Shown here in pieces: positions 18,984-27,655 of a DNA stretch of 64,000 nucleotides. The position numbers were made by a program, and so were the translations under genes. Under the pieces are notes generated by a model. It was not told the DNA's origin and did no database searches. It saw nothing but the letters and a program-made list of their open reading frames with translations. The stretch is taken from assembly GCA_017307505.1 (NCBI GenBank), contig JAFKEE010000049.1, positions 1 through 64,000 on the forward strand, given 5' to 3'. Every line of letters starts with the position of its first letter. Positions within the stretch are counted from its first letter, which is position 1. The DNA is from Acidobacteriota bacterium. Lineage in GTDB: Bacteria > Acidobacteriota > Terriglobia > Bryobacterales > Bryobacteraceae.

Positions 18984-20411
18984 TCAGTCGGCGCTCAATA
19001 CCGTACCCGGAGCAGGGAAGCCCTGCTGGACTGAATCCAGCACGAGCACCCAGTCGTTGCCTTCGGCAGGCGTGCCGGGCGGGATGAACTTCTTCACTCC
19101 TTCGTTCTTCTGGAGCCCGATGGATTTCGCTTTGCCATCCCGCGGACTGTACCACCAGCCCATGAGTTTCTCGCCGGGCAGCACTCCGAGATTCAGTTCG
19201 AACGGGCGGCCGGTGTAGGTGTAGGCGAAGAGATACCCCTTGCCGCGGGTCACGGCGACGCGTTCGTAGCGGGTCCCATTCTCGCCGGCGACGAGACTCT
19301 GATCGGGCACCCGCTCCAGGAACGGCCGGGACTGGATCAGTTTTGCCAGATGCTGCATCTGGCCGGCGCCCGGATCGTCGATCGCCTCGTACCACGGCTT
19401 TTTGGGCGTGAACGACGGGTCCGCGTCGGCAGGTTTGTACATCTGCATGACCGAGTTGTCGCCGTAGGTATGCCCGAAGGCGCCGGCGAAGACCGACCAA
19501 TAGGCATAGCGCCGGCAATCGTTCTCGTTCCAGCGGGGCTGTGATTTGTCGTGCAGACCACGCGGGATCTGTTCGTAGGACGGCTCGCCGTCGATGGTGG
19601 GCTTCACTGGTGTCAGGGCGTAGTCTTCGGCGGCGTAGCGCCAGTTGTCTTCGCCTTTGGGGTCGGGCCCGTCCGTATCCTGTTCGTAGCTGCGGTGGCC
19701 CGACTGGAACATATTAAAATCGAGCCAGGGCTCATTGTGGAACCAGGTGGCCGATCGGGTCCGGCCGAAGGGGTGGAAGGTGATGAGGTGGTTGGGGTCG
19801 GCGTGCCGCAAGGTCTGGCCCATCCTGCGCCAGACGTCGGGATGCACGTCGCCCTGGATGTCCCCGCCTGTCATCCAGATGACGTTCGGCCGGTCTCTAT
19901 AGCGGGCCGCCAGCCAGCCCGCATAGGCGGCCACGTTCTGGTCGTTCAATTCGCGCTTTTTCACCAGCGAGCCCCAGGCTGGCACCATGGCCACATACAA
20001 GCCGTGCCGCGCCGCGGCGGCCAGCACCCAGTCGACGTGATCCCAGTAGTCATAGCCGGCCTGCGTGTGTCCCGGTTTCTCGGCCGGTCTGGCCGGATCC
20101 TTGTCGATCAGCGCGGGAGCCCCATACGCGTTGCGGTCGGCCGCCGTATGCAGCAGCATCACCTGGATGACCGTGAAGCCCTTGGCCTGTCTGTCCTGCA
20201 GATACCGGTCGGCCTCTTCCCGGGTCAACTGCTGGAACAGCAGCCAGCCCGTGTCGCCCAGCCAGAAGAACGGTGTTCCGTCCTTATGCTGCAGAAAACG
20301 TTGGTTCTTCGATACGACGAGAGGCCCATGCCGGAACGGGGCGGCGGTCTCGGCGCGGAGAACGCCCCCCAGGCACAGCACAGCCCACAGAGCCCATACC
20401 GCGGCTCTCAT
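18984..20411 (-). CDS. Secreted DUF4038/GH140-like glycoside hydrolase
   Basis: A 475-residue exported enzyme with a Sec signal peptide (AVWALWAVLCLGGVLRA). The body is a (beta/alpha)8 barrel of the DUF4038 type, related to GH140 apiosidases that act on pectin side chains. Characteristic stretches are GTPFFWLGDTGWLLF, GFTVIQVMLL, YDYWDHVDWVLAAAARHGLYV and NVIWMTGGDIQGDVHPDVW. The last ~90 residues form a small beta domain with GRPFELNLG. The likely role is hydrolysis of plant cell-wall polysaccharide. It follows an exported Gfo/Idh/MocA oxidoreductase by four bases, so both are probably one operon for carbohydrate processing. Confidence 0.8.
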   Translation of the reverse strand: MRAAVWALWAVLCLGGVLRAETAAPFRHGPLVVSKNQRFLQHKDGTPFFWLGDTGWLLFQQLTREEADRYLQDRQAKGFTVIQVMLLHTAADRNAYGAPALIDKDPARPAEKPGHTQAGYDYWDHVDWVLAAAARHGLYVAMVPAWGSLVKKRELNDQNVAAYAGWLAARYRDRPNVIWMTGGDIQGDVHPDVWRRMGQTLRHADPNHLITFHPFGRTRSATWFHNEPWLDFNMFQSGHRSYEQDTDGPDPKGEDNWRYAAEDYALTPVKPTIDGEPSYEQIPRGLHDKSQPRWNENDCRRYAYWSVFAGAFGHTYGDNSVMQMYKPADADPSFTPKKPWYEAIDDPGAGQMQHLAKLIQSRPFLERVPDQSLVAGENGTRYERVAVTRGKGYLFAYTYTGRPFELNLGVLPGEKLMGWWYSPRDGKAKSIGLQKNEGVKKFIPPGTPAEGNDWVLVLDSVQQGFPAPGTVLSAD

Positions 20412-20415
20412 CTCG

Positions 20416-21723
20416 TCAGCTCAACTTCCAGGGCTTCCGGTATTTCCGCGACACGAGGTCGTGTCCCTTCGACTTGCCGATGATCTTTTCCTTCTGGTCG
20501 TCCCAGTAGATGCGCTCGCCGGTGCGGAAGGCGATGACGCCCAGCAGGCCGCCCTTGGTGAGGCGGTACCCGTAGTCGATATTGCAGGTGGTGGGCTTAC
20601 GCGACTTGACGGCATCCAGGAATTCCCGGATATGGCCGGGCGAATTGGGGATACTCTGTTCCGGCCGTGGAAAATCCGGAGCCAGTTTCCCCTTGGCCCA
20701 GATCTCATTCCTGTTGTAATTCGTGACCAGGGTCGCTTCGGTGCCCTCGAAGATGACGCAGCTCCCCATGTGCTCATAGCCGGGCCGGCCCTTGGGGTGG
20801 AGGGTCCACGACAGCACCAGGTCAGGGTATTCGTACAGTACTTCCAGGGTGTCCGGTGTTTCCGCGTTGTCGTCGGCCAGCCAGCGCCCGCCGGCTGCCG
20901 AGACGTTCTTCGGCGCTTTCAGGTCCAGTGCCCAGTACGCGACGTCGGCGTAGTGGCACCAGAAATCGATGAAATATCCGCTGGAATAATCCCAGAAGTA
21001 GCGGTAAGTAAAGTGGGAACGGTTCGGGTTATACGGCCGTTTCGGCGCCGGTCCCTGCCAGAAGTCGTAGTCGAGTTCCGGCGGCGGAGCGGTGTCGGCC
21101 GGTTTGCCCAGCGACTTCTCGCCGCTCGCCAGGGCGCAGTAGACGCGGTTGATCTTGCCCAGCTTGCCGGACTGCACCATTTCCACGACGCGCCGGTAGT
21201 TCGGCAGGTCGTTGTGGATGTGGTTGCCCATCTGGGTGACGCGCGAGTACTTCTGGGCCGCGTTCGCCATGGCCCGGCCTTCACCGATGGAGTAGCACAG
21301 CGGCTTCTCGACGAAAACGTCCTTGCCGGCCTGGCAGGCGTGCACGGTGGGCAGGGCATGCCAGTGATCCGGAGTGCCGATCATCACGGCGTCAATGTCT
21401 TTGCGCTCGAGCAGCTTGCGGTAGTCATGGAAGATCTCGGCTTTTGTGCCGCGCGTCTTTTCGACGATGCCGGCGGCGCGCTCGACGTGCTTCTTGTCGA
21501 CATCGCACACCGCCACCGGTTCTACGTCCGGGTGCTTGAGGAATTCGTTCAGGCGCCCGGTGCCCTGTCCGCCCAAGCCGATAAAGCCCACACGGATCTT
21601 GTCGTTCGCGCCCGGAGCCGCCATTGCCTTGTACTGCAGGGCTGTCAAGCCGAGTCCGACACCCGCTGCCGTGGCCACGAAGTCGCGCCGGGTTGCGCCC
21701 GTGATCTGTGTTTCGTCTGGCAT
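20416..21723 (-). CDS. Tat-exported Gfo/Idh/MocA oxidoreductase
   Basis: A 435-residue NAD(P)-dependent sugar oxidoreductase of the type carried by many Acidobacteriota and Planctomycetes. A twin-arginine signal (ATRRDFVATAAGVGLG) is followed by the Rossmann fold (VGFIGLGGQGTGR). The catalytic EKP motif is in DVFVEKPLCYSIGE, and HWHALPTVHA and GNHIHNDLPNYRR are also conserved. An AAGGRW to DLVLSWTLHPKG region forms the C-terminal beta domain. The ATG has a strong AAGGAG ribosome-binding site seven bases upstream. It acts on an unknown sugar, perhaps with the glycosidase encoded next. Confidence 0.87.
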   Translation of the reverse strand: MPDETQITGATRRDFVATAAGVGLGLTALQYKAMAAPGANDKIRVGFIGLGGQGTGRLNEFLKHPDVEPVAVCDVDKKHVERAAGIVEKTRGTKAEIFHDYRKLLERKDIDAVMIGTPDHWHALPTVHACQAGKDVFVEKPLCYSIGEGRAMANAAQKYSRVTQMGNHIHNDLPNYRRVVEMVQSGKLGKINRVYCALASGEKSLGKPADTAPPPELDYDFWQGPAPKRPYNPNRSHFTYRYFWDYSSGYFIDFWCHYADVAYWALDLKAPKNVSAAGGRWLADDNAETPDTLEVLYEYPDLVLSWTLHPKGRPGYEHMGSCVIFEGTEATLVTNYNRNEIWAKGKLAPDFPRPEQSIPNSPGHIREFLDAVKSRKPTTCNIDYGYRLTKGGLLGVIAFRTGERIYWDDQKEKIIGKSKGHDLVSRKYRKPWKLS

Positions 21724-21872
21724 CTCTATCTCCTTGGTTTTGCCGCGCTTCGGCGTGCTTTAGCCCAGACTAGTGCAACGCGTGTATCCACGGCAACACA
21801 CCCGGCCTTGCGCACCGCCGCGTTTACGTAAAATCATGGCGCCTGCGGGGCGCCGTGTTATTCTCCCTCAAC

Positions 21873-22334
21873 ATGAAACCCTCGATTTGCGGTCTCTTCG
21901 TCGTCGTTCTCCTCGCGGCCTGCTCCAGCGCGCCCCAGGCTCCGGCCCCGGCAGTAGAGCAGAAGGCCGCCGCCTCCACTTCCTGGGCGTCGTTCCAGGC
22001 CGAGTTTCGCAAAGCAGTCAACGCCCGCGACGCAGCCCGGCTGCGTCCGTTGATGTCCGAAAAATTTCAGTACACCTTCGGTGATGGAATCCCCACCCCG
22101 GATCACGCTTTTCAGTTTTGGGAGCGTGCCGAGATCAAGGGCTGGGACGCGCTGCAGGAGATCGCCGGGCAGGAGGCGATTGATTTCACGCCGCCGCCGC
22201 AGTGGGGCTTACAGGGCAAGGTCAAGCTCGCCCCGCCGGAAGCGGCCAAGGATGGGTACCGGAAATGGCGCGCCGCCTTTGAACAGCAGCCCGATGGAAG
22301 CTGGCGGTTCGTGAGCTTCCTGAACGGCGATTAG
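21873..22334 (+). CDS. Small lipoprotein with SnoaL/NTF2-like length
   Basis: A 153-residue lipoprotein. The signal peptide GLFVVVLLAACSS has a lipobox ending in Cys18. The mature part (FQAEFRKAVNARDAARLRPLMSE, then RKWRAAFEQQPDGSWRFVSF) has the helix-then-beta-sheet pattern of NTF2/SnoaL-like proteins, but this is fold-level inference. The start at ATG 21873 is set by the signal peptide; the upstream GTG 21855 is less likely. A possible -10 TAAAAT lies at 21829-21834, and a GGCGCC/GGCGCC hairpin (21838-21854) falls between it and the ATG. Function unknown. Confidence 0.65.
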   Translation: MKPSICGLFVVVLLAACSSAPQAPAPAVEQKAAASTSWASFQAEFRKAVNARDAARLRPLMSEKFQYTFGDGIPTPDHAFQFWERAEIKGWDALQEIAGQEAIDFTPPPQWGLQGKVKLAPPEAAKDGYRKWRAAFEQQPDGSWRFVSFLNGD

Positions 22335-22386
22335 GGAGTCTGGAGCCGGCCGGGGCGCCGCCGGCGGGGGGAGGAAAAGAGGGGCT

Positions 22387-23412
22387 ATGTCCGGATCCTG
22401 GAAGGAGATTGACGAGTACCTGCGGACCCACGGTGTTCGCATCGGTCCGCCCGCGACGGGGCAGACTACCGGCGGCGGCCATGCCACCAACTCGTACCAC
22501 TACGCCGGCACGGCCCGCGATTACGGCCTCTACGACAGCGATGCGGCCGCGGTCGCACGTTGTCTCCATCCCATCGCCCGCATGCGGCACTCGCCTCTGG
22601 CCGAGCTGTTTTTCGGCCCCCTGAACATCTGGTACGTCAACGGCAGCCGCGTGCCCGGCAGCAGCATCGGCGGGCACATGGATCACTGCCACGCCGCGCT
22701 GGTTCCGGGCCGTCACATGCCGAGGAGCCATGCCACTCCGGCCGCGGCTCACAAGGTGACGGCGAAGACCGCGCGCCGCGCGCCCAAGACGTTCACGCAG
22801 CCCTGGCAGGAGATCGACGAGTTTCTGCGCCGCCGCTCCATTCGCATCGCGGGGCCCACCCAGGAGCAGACCACCGGCGGCAAGCATGAATCGGGTTCCT
22901 ACCACTATCGCGGCCTGGCCCGCGACTATGGCGTGGGTGACTCGGATGCGCCGCGGGTCGCCCAGGCTCTGCTGCCCATCGCGCGCCGTCCGCGCGGTCC
23001 CATCTGCGAGCTCTTCTTTGCGCCATTGAACATCTGGTATCAGGACGGACACCCGGTGGATGCCAAACGCATCGGCGGCCACACGGATCACGTGCATGTA
23101 GCCCTGCACAGCGGGCGGCATCTGGTGGGCGATGCGATTCCGCCGCAATCGACGGCGATTCCCGGCAAATCCGGCAGCGGTTCGGGCCATGGAGCCGGGC
23201 GTTCCGTGCTGAGCGTACTCGACTACGGTTCGTCCGGCACCGACGTCGTTCAACTCCAGCAGCATCTGAATGCAGCCGGAGCGCACCTTGTCGTGGACGG
23301 CAAATTCGGGCCCAAAACGGAGGAAGCCGTGCTGAACTTTCAGCGTGTCCGCGGCCTGGCACAGGACGGCATCGCCGGCCCGAAGACGTGGGCTTCGTTA
23401 CTCAGAACTTAG
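22387..23412 (+). CDS. Tandem M15-like peptidase domains with peptidoglycan-binding domain
   Basis: A 341-residue protein with an internal duplication. Copy 1 (about 3-120) contains SYHYAGTARDYG and GGHMDHCHAAL; copy 2 (about 138-250) contains SYHYRGLARDYG and GGHTDHVHVAL, with a shared FFxPLNIWYxxG core. The SxHxxGxARD plus DHxH pattern matches the zinc ligands of M15-type D,D- or L,D-carboxypeptidases and phage endolysins. After a Gly/Ser linker, residues about 268-338 form a PG_binding_1 domain (SGTDVVQLQQHLNA, DGKFGPKTEEAV, DGIAGPKTWASL). No signal peptide is visible, which is odd for a cell-wall enzyme and resembles phage lysins. It could be exported by a non-Sec route or be domesticated from a phage. 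Confidence 0.75.
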   Translation: MSGSWKEIDEYLRTHGVRIGPPATGQTTGGGHATNSYHYAGTARDYGLYDSDAAAVARCLHPIARMRHSPLAELFFGPLNIWYVNGSRVPGSSIGGHMDHCHAALVPGRHMPRSHATPAAAHKVTAKTARRAPKTFTQPWQEIDEFLRRRSIRIAGPTQEQTTGGKHESGSYHYRGLARDYGVGDSDAPRVAQALLPIARRPRGPICELFFAPLNIWYQDGHPVDAKRIGGHTDHVHVALHSGRHLVGDAIPPQSTAIPGKSGSGSGHGAGRSVLSVLDYGSSGTDVVQLQQHLNAAGAHLVVDGKFGPKTEEAVLNFQRVRGLAQDGIAGPKTWASLLRT

Positions 23413-23698
23413 CCCGGCGGTAGTGCAGTTCCGACGGGAACTCCAGCCCCGTGCGGAATCGCATGCCTTTCTGCGTGACATGCCGGACCACACCGCTGAG
23501 AACGTGCGGATGCTCCTCGGTATGCACGCCGACGCGCGATTGAACGGTGAGCTTGCGGTTCATCAGTACGCAGATTCCGCCCTCGGAGCGGTTCATCAGG
23601 GAGGGCTGCTCCTGATGGTATTCACTGCCGTTTTCCACCCAGGCCATCCGAACCTTCCCGGCGGCTGGACGGCGTTCTCTGACACGCTTTTCCGACAT
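23402..23698 (-). CDS. PilZ-domain protein, stand-alone
   Basis: A 98-residue PilZ-like domain. The N-terminal arginine motif is in SEKRVRERRPA and the second half of the cyclic-di-GMP signature is SLMNRSEGGICVLM (N-x-S-x-x-G). A later segment GMRFRTGLEF completes the beta barrel. It probably binds c-di-GMP or serves as an adaptor. ATG 23698 is preferred because AGGGGA lies six bases upstream and the motif starts there; longer reading to 23776 adds unconserved sequence. It converges with the peptidase gene, overlapping its end by 11 bases. Confidence 0.7.
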   Translation of the reverse strand: MSEKRVRERRPAAGKVRMAWVENGSEYHQEQPSLMNRSEGGICVLMNRKLTVQSRVGVHTEEHPHVLSGVVRHVTQKGMRFRTGLEFPSELHYRRAKF

Positions 23699-23815
23699 AC
23701 GATTTCCCCTGATCCAGCATAGGGACCGGCCCCTCCCGGACGAAATGGGTTCATTGGGGTAGTAAGTACTGGCCAAACGGTTCCAGAAATGGGCCGTGCG
23801 CCCTGTTTCGGATGC

Positions 23816-25876
23816 CTACACCGGCCGGGCGATCCCCAGTTTTTTCATGCGGGATTGCAGCGTGGTGCGCTTCATGCCCAGGCGGGCTGCCGCGCCACCC
23901 TCGCCGCTGAGCTGCCATTTCGCTTCGCGCAGCACTTGCAGGATATGGGTTCGCTCAGCCGCTTCCAGCGTCAGGGAGGGTTGGGCGGCGGCGGCCGGAC
24001 TGCTGTCGGCCTGCGACGTATTCTTCAGTTCCCCCAGCGGCACCCGCAGAACGTCGCTGGGCGAGAGGATCACGGCGCGCTCCATCAGATTCTCGAGCTC
24101 GCGCACGTTGCCCGGCCAGTCGTAGCGGGTGAGCGCCTCCATAATCTCGCCGGGGATCCGCTCGATCCTGCGGCCCATGCGCCGGGCGAACTTCTGCACG
24201 AAGTGCCGCACCAGCAGCGGGATGTCGTCCCGGCGCGAGCGCAGCGGCGGCAGCAGCACCGGGAATACATTCAAGCGGTAAAACAGATCCATGCGGAACG
24301 AACCATCGGCGACCATCTGCTGCAGGTTGCGATGGGTTGCCGCCACGAGGCGGACGTTCACCTTCAGGGTTTTGGTTCCGCCCAGCCGCTCGAACTCGTG
24401 TTCCTGCAAGGCGCGCAGCAGCTTTGGCTGCAGCTCCAGCGGAATGTCGCCGACTTCGTCGAGGAAGAGCGTGCCTTCGTGGGCGAGTTCGAAGCGGCCC
24501 AGTTTCTGCTGGATGGCTCCGGTGAAGGCGCCGCGCTCGTGCCCGAACATCTCGCTCTCCAGCAGGCCGGTTGGGATGGCGGCGCAGTTCAGCTTGACGA
24601 AGGTGCGCTCGGCCCGCGGGCTGAGTTCGTGAATGGCGCGGGCGATCAGTTCCTTGCCCGTGCCGGTCTCGCCGATGATCAGGACGCTGGCGTCCGTGGG
24701 CGCCACGGTCTGCACCTGCTTCAGCACGGCCCGGAAGGCGGCGTTGTCGCCGATCATCTCGCGGAAGTTGTACTCGGTGCGGATCTCCTCTTCCAGGTAG
24801 AGCTTTTCGTCGGAGAGTTTGTCCCGCAGCACCTGGATCTCGCGGAACGCGAAGGTGTTTGAGACGGCGATGGCGATCTGCGCGGCCACCTGGGCCAGGA
24901 ACTGGACGTCCTCGTCGTGGAAGGCGTCCTTCTCGAAGCTGCTCAGGTTGAGCGTGCCAATGACTTTGCCGCGCACGATGAGCGGCACGCTCACCGCGGA
25001 TTGGAAGCCTTCCTCCAGCAGCCTGCGTGAGACCGGGCTGTCGAATTCCATCAGCTTGGCGCGGTCCGCGATGAGAGGCTTGCGGGTTTCCACGGCGATG
25101 CGGGCGGGGGAGAGTCCGAAAGGGATGTCGGTGCCCTCCTTCATGAAGAGCTCACCGCTGGGGTAGTCCAGCGCATAGAGCTGCATGACCGTGGCATCGG
25201 GCGAGAGGACCGCGAGGCTGGCATAGTCGTGCGCCACCACACGCCGCAGTCCGCCGACGATGCTGGAGAAGAGCGCCTTGGGATCCAGCGACCCCATGAG
25301 AGCGTTCGTGATTTCCAGCAGGACGTTCAGCCGGTCGCGCTCGTGCTCCAGTTTCTTCTGGAAGCAGAGCGCCTTCTCGTAGTTCAGGACGTTGTCGACG
25401 GCCACCGCCACCTGGGCCGCCACATGCTGCATGAACTCGATTTCGCGCGGTTCAAAGGGACTGAGAACCGTCCGGCCAAAGCCCATGGCGCCCAGTCTGC
25501 GCTGGGCGGTGGTGAGGGGCAGGTAGGCGCAGGACGCGACGCCGTTCTCGCGCAGTTTCCCGATGAGCAGGGGCCAGCGTTTCTCCACGGAGAGGTCGTC
25601 GATCTGTACCGGAACCTGCCGGCGCCAGGAGAGTCCGGCGGGAGACTCATCCACCTTCAGGGCATGGTGCGGGACGTCCGGGATGTGGCCGTCGCTTGTT
25701 TCCAGCCAGTGCATCCGCATTTCATCGCGCTCCGCGTTGTGGAGCACGATGGTGACGTAATCCAGCTGCACCACCTTGGGCAAGCTGTTGTACAGATCGC
25801 GCAGTAAAGCCTGCATATCCTGATGCCTCAGAATGGACCGCGAGACATCGAGCAGGGCCAGGAAGCTGTCGTCCAC
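23816..25876 (-). CDS. Sigma-54-dependent activator with two GAF domains
   Basis: A 686-residue FhlA-like enhancer-binding protein. Two GAF sensor domains occupy about 15-170 and 190-345. The AAA+ domain follows at about 375-605: Walker A GETGTGKEL, the sigma-54-contacting loop with GAFTGA intact, Walker B TLFLDEVGDI, and the arginine-finger region. A Fis-type HTH ends the protein (GGAAARLGMKRTTLQSRMKKLGI). It should open sigma-54 holoenzyme promoters in response to a small ligand or redox signal sensed by the GAF domains. The start is GTG 25876. It lies downstream of an efflux operon whose upstream region has a -24/-12-like promoter and palindromes, so that pump is a candidate target. Confidence 0.92.
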   Translation of the reverse strand: MDDSFLALLDVSRSILRHQDMQALLRDLYNSLPKVVQLDYVTIVLHNAERDEMRMHWLETSDGHIPDVPHHALKVDESPAGLSWRRQVPVQIDDLSVEKRWPLLIGKLRENGVASCAYLPLTTAQRRLGAMGFGRTVLSPFEPREIEFMQHVAAQVAVAVDNVLNYEKALCFQKKLEHERDRLNVLLEITNALMGSLDPKALFSSIVGGLRRVVAHDYASLAVLSPDATVMQLYALDYPSGELFMKEGTDIPFGLSPARIAVETRKPLIADRAKLMEFDSPVSRRLLEEGFQSAVSVPLIVRGKVIGTLNLSSFEKDAFHDEDVQFLAQVAAQIAIAVSNTFAFREIQVLRDKLSDEKLYLEEEIRTEYNFREMIGDNAAFRAVLKQVQTVAPTDASVLIIGETGTGKELIARAIHELSPRAERTFVKLNCAAIPTGLLESEMFGHERGAFTGAIQQKLGRFELAHEGTLFLDEVGDIPLELQPKLLRALQEHEFERLGGTKTLKVNVRLVAATHRNLQQMVADGSFRMDLFYRLNVFPVLLPPLRSRRDDIPLLVRHFVQKFARRMGRRIERIPGEIMEALTRYDWPGNVRELENLMERAVILSPSDVLRVPLGELKNTSQADSSPAAAAQPSLTLEAAERTHILQVLREAKWQLSGEGGAAARLGMKRTTLQSRMKKLGIARPV

Positions 25877-25917
25877 CTTCCTAGGTTAGCCCGACCGGCG
25901 GCCGGGGCTCGGACGAG

Positions 25918-26067
25918 AGCTTTCAGCTTTCAGCTTTCAGCTGTCAGCTACGCGCGGAAAACCCGCGACTTGGGAGCTGATCGCTGATCGCTGAAAGCTG
26001 ATCGCTGAAAGCTGACCGCTGATCGCTGACCGCTGATCGCTGACCGCTGAAAGCTGACAGCTGTCAT
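25918..26067. repeat. Heptameric repeat array in inverted orientation
   Basis: The left arm (about 25918-25949) is three copies of AGCTTTC, one of AGCTGTC and a partial unit. The right arm (about 25974-26067) is a run of thirteen 7-bp units of the form GCTGANN (GCTGATC, GCTGAAA, GCTGACC). AGCTTTC is the reverse complement of GAAAGCT, so the arms are inverted. Between them is a mini-hairpin CGCGG-AAAAC-CCGCG. The period of 7 is strict over about 90 bp. It lies between the efflux permease stop and the sigma-54 activator start. It may act as a transcription barrier or be a mobile minisatellite. Confidence 0.85.
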
Positions 26068-26075
26068 CTCCCCGC

Positions 26076-27626
26076 TCAGTCCATATGTATCGGTCCGGTT
26101 GTCACTCCGCTCTTCTTCATGAAGAACGTCAGGGGTACGGCGGCCGCGAACAGCAGCGCCAATACCCAGAAGCCATCGATGAACGCCAGCAGCGTGGCAT
26201 TCTTGATCGTCAGTCCGTACATCATGCCGAAGGCCTTCTGCGCCGCATCGGCCGCGCTGGCGCCGCCCAGCTGCATGACATGCTGCGTCGCATCGAGCAT
26301 CGACCGGTAGGCGCCGTCCAGGGGCGTCAGGTGGTCGACCAGACGGTTCTGATGGAACTGCGCCCGCCGGGCCAGCAGTGTACTGGCCATGGCGATGCCT
26401 GCGCTGCCGCCCACATTGCGTGCCAGGTTGATGATGCCGGTGGCATAGCTGGTCTTCTCTTTCGGAATAAAGTTGAACGCCATCGCATTGATGGGGACGA
26501 AGAGAAAGGCCAGGCCCAGGCTTTGAACGGCCCTGGCCATCGCGAAGGTGCCGAAGTCGGCGTCCAGGTTCAGCCGGGTCATCATCCACAGGCCGATGGC
26601 CGAGATGCCGAAGCCCACCGCTACCAGGCGCCTCGCCTCAAACTTGCGCAACAGAATGCCGACCACCGGCATCATCAGCAGAATCACAAGGCCGCCCGGG
26701 GAGAGGACCTGTCCGCTCAGCGTCGCCGTGTAGCCCATCAGTTGCTGCAGGAACAGCGGGATCAGCATCGTGCTGCCGTAGAGCACGAAACCCAGGACGA
26801 ACATGGCCACGGTCGAAATCGCGAAGTTCCGCTCCTTCAGAAGCCGGAAGTCCACCACGGGATTCTTCTGCCGCAACTCCCACCACACCACGCCAACCAG
26901 CCCGATCACCGCCAGCACAGCCGCGCGCACGATGAAGGTAGAGCCAAACCAATCGTTCCGCTGGCCTTCGTCCAGGACGATCTCCAGGGAGGCCAGGCCG
27001 AGGGTGAGCAGGCCCAGGCCGACCGAATCCAGCTTCGATTCCTTCAGGCTGAGCCGTTCCAGGTAGGGCGGGTCGTGGATCAGCCAGTTGGTCAGAGTCA
27101 ACGACAACAAGCCCACCGGGATGTTGATGAAGAAGATCCAGCGCCAGGAGAAGTTGTCCGTGATCCAGCCGCCCAGTGTCGGCCCGATGACGGGCGCCAG
27201 CACGACACCCATGCCATAGATCGCCATGCCCATGCCCTGCTTTTCGGCCGGGAAGCTCTCGCGGACGATCGCCTGCGACACAGGCTGCAGCGCTCCGCCG
27301 CCTACGCCCTGCAGGACGCGAAACAGAATCAGCATGCCCAGGCTCAGCGCGAAGCCGCACATCAGCGAGCTGATGGTGAACAGGAGCACACAGACCATGT
27401 AGAACCGCTTGCGGCCGAAGAGGGCCGAGAGCCAGCCGCTGAGGGGCAGGATCACCGCATTCGATACCAGGTAGGAAGTGAGCACCCAGGTGCTCTCGTC
27501 GACCGACGCCGACAGGCTCCCGGCGATGTGCGGCAGAGCCACGTTGGCCACGCTGGTATCCAGCACTTCCATGAACGTGGCAAGCATGACGACCAAGGCG
27601 ATGGTCCACGGACTTGTGTTTCTCAT
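26076..27626 (-). CDS. DHA2-family drug efflux permease (EmrB-like)
   Basis: A 516-residue, 14-helix major facilitator of the EmrB/QacA type, exporting drugs or toxic compounds with proton antiport. Diagnostic features are FMEVLDTSVANVALPHIAG in helix 1, the GWLSALFGRKR motif A loop, LFRVLQGVGGGALQP, and the antiporter motif C region GVVLAPVIGPTLGGW. ATG 27626 is chosen because GGAGG lies six bases upstream; a TTG at 27650 is the alternative. With the HlyD-type adaptor and TolC-type channel upstream it forms a tripartite pump spanning both membranes. Confidence 0.92.
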   Translation of the reverse strand: MRNTSPWTIALVVMLATFMEVLDTSVANVALPHIAGSLSASVDESTWVLTSYLVSNAVILPLSGWLSALFGRKRFYMVCVLLFTISSLMCGFALSLGMLILFRVLQGVGGGALQPVSQAIVRESFPAEKQGMGMAIYGMGVVLAPVIGPTLGGWITDNFSWRWIFFINIPVGLLSLTLTNWLIHDPPYLERLSLKESKLDSVGLGLLTLGLASLEIVLDEGQRNDWFGSTFIVRAAVLAVIGLVGVVWWELRQKNPVVDFRLLKERNFAISTVAMFVLGFVLYGSTMLIPLFLQQLMGYTATLSGQVLSPGGLVILLMMPVVGILLRKFEARRLVAVGFGISAIGLWMMTRLNLDADFGTFAMARAVQSLGLAFLFVPINAMAFNFIPKEKTSYATGIINLARNVGGSAGIAMASTLLARRAQFHQNRLVDHLTPLDGAYRSMLDATQHVMQLGGASAADAAQKAFGMMYGLTIKNATLLAFIDGFWVLALLFAAAVPLTFFMKKSGVTTGPIHMD

Positions 27627-27655
27627 GGCGCCCTCCAGATCCTCTTCCAACGCAC

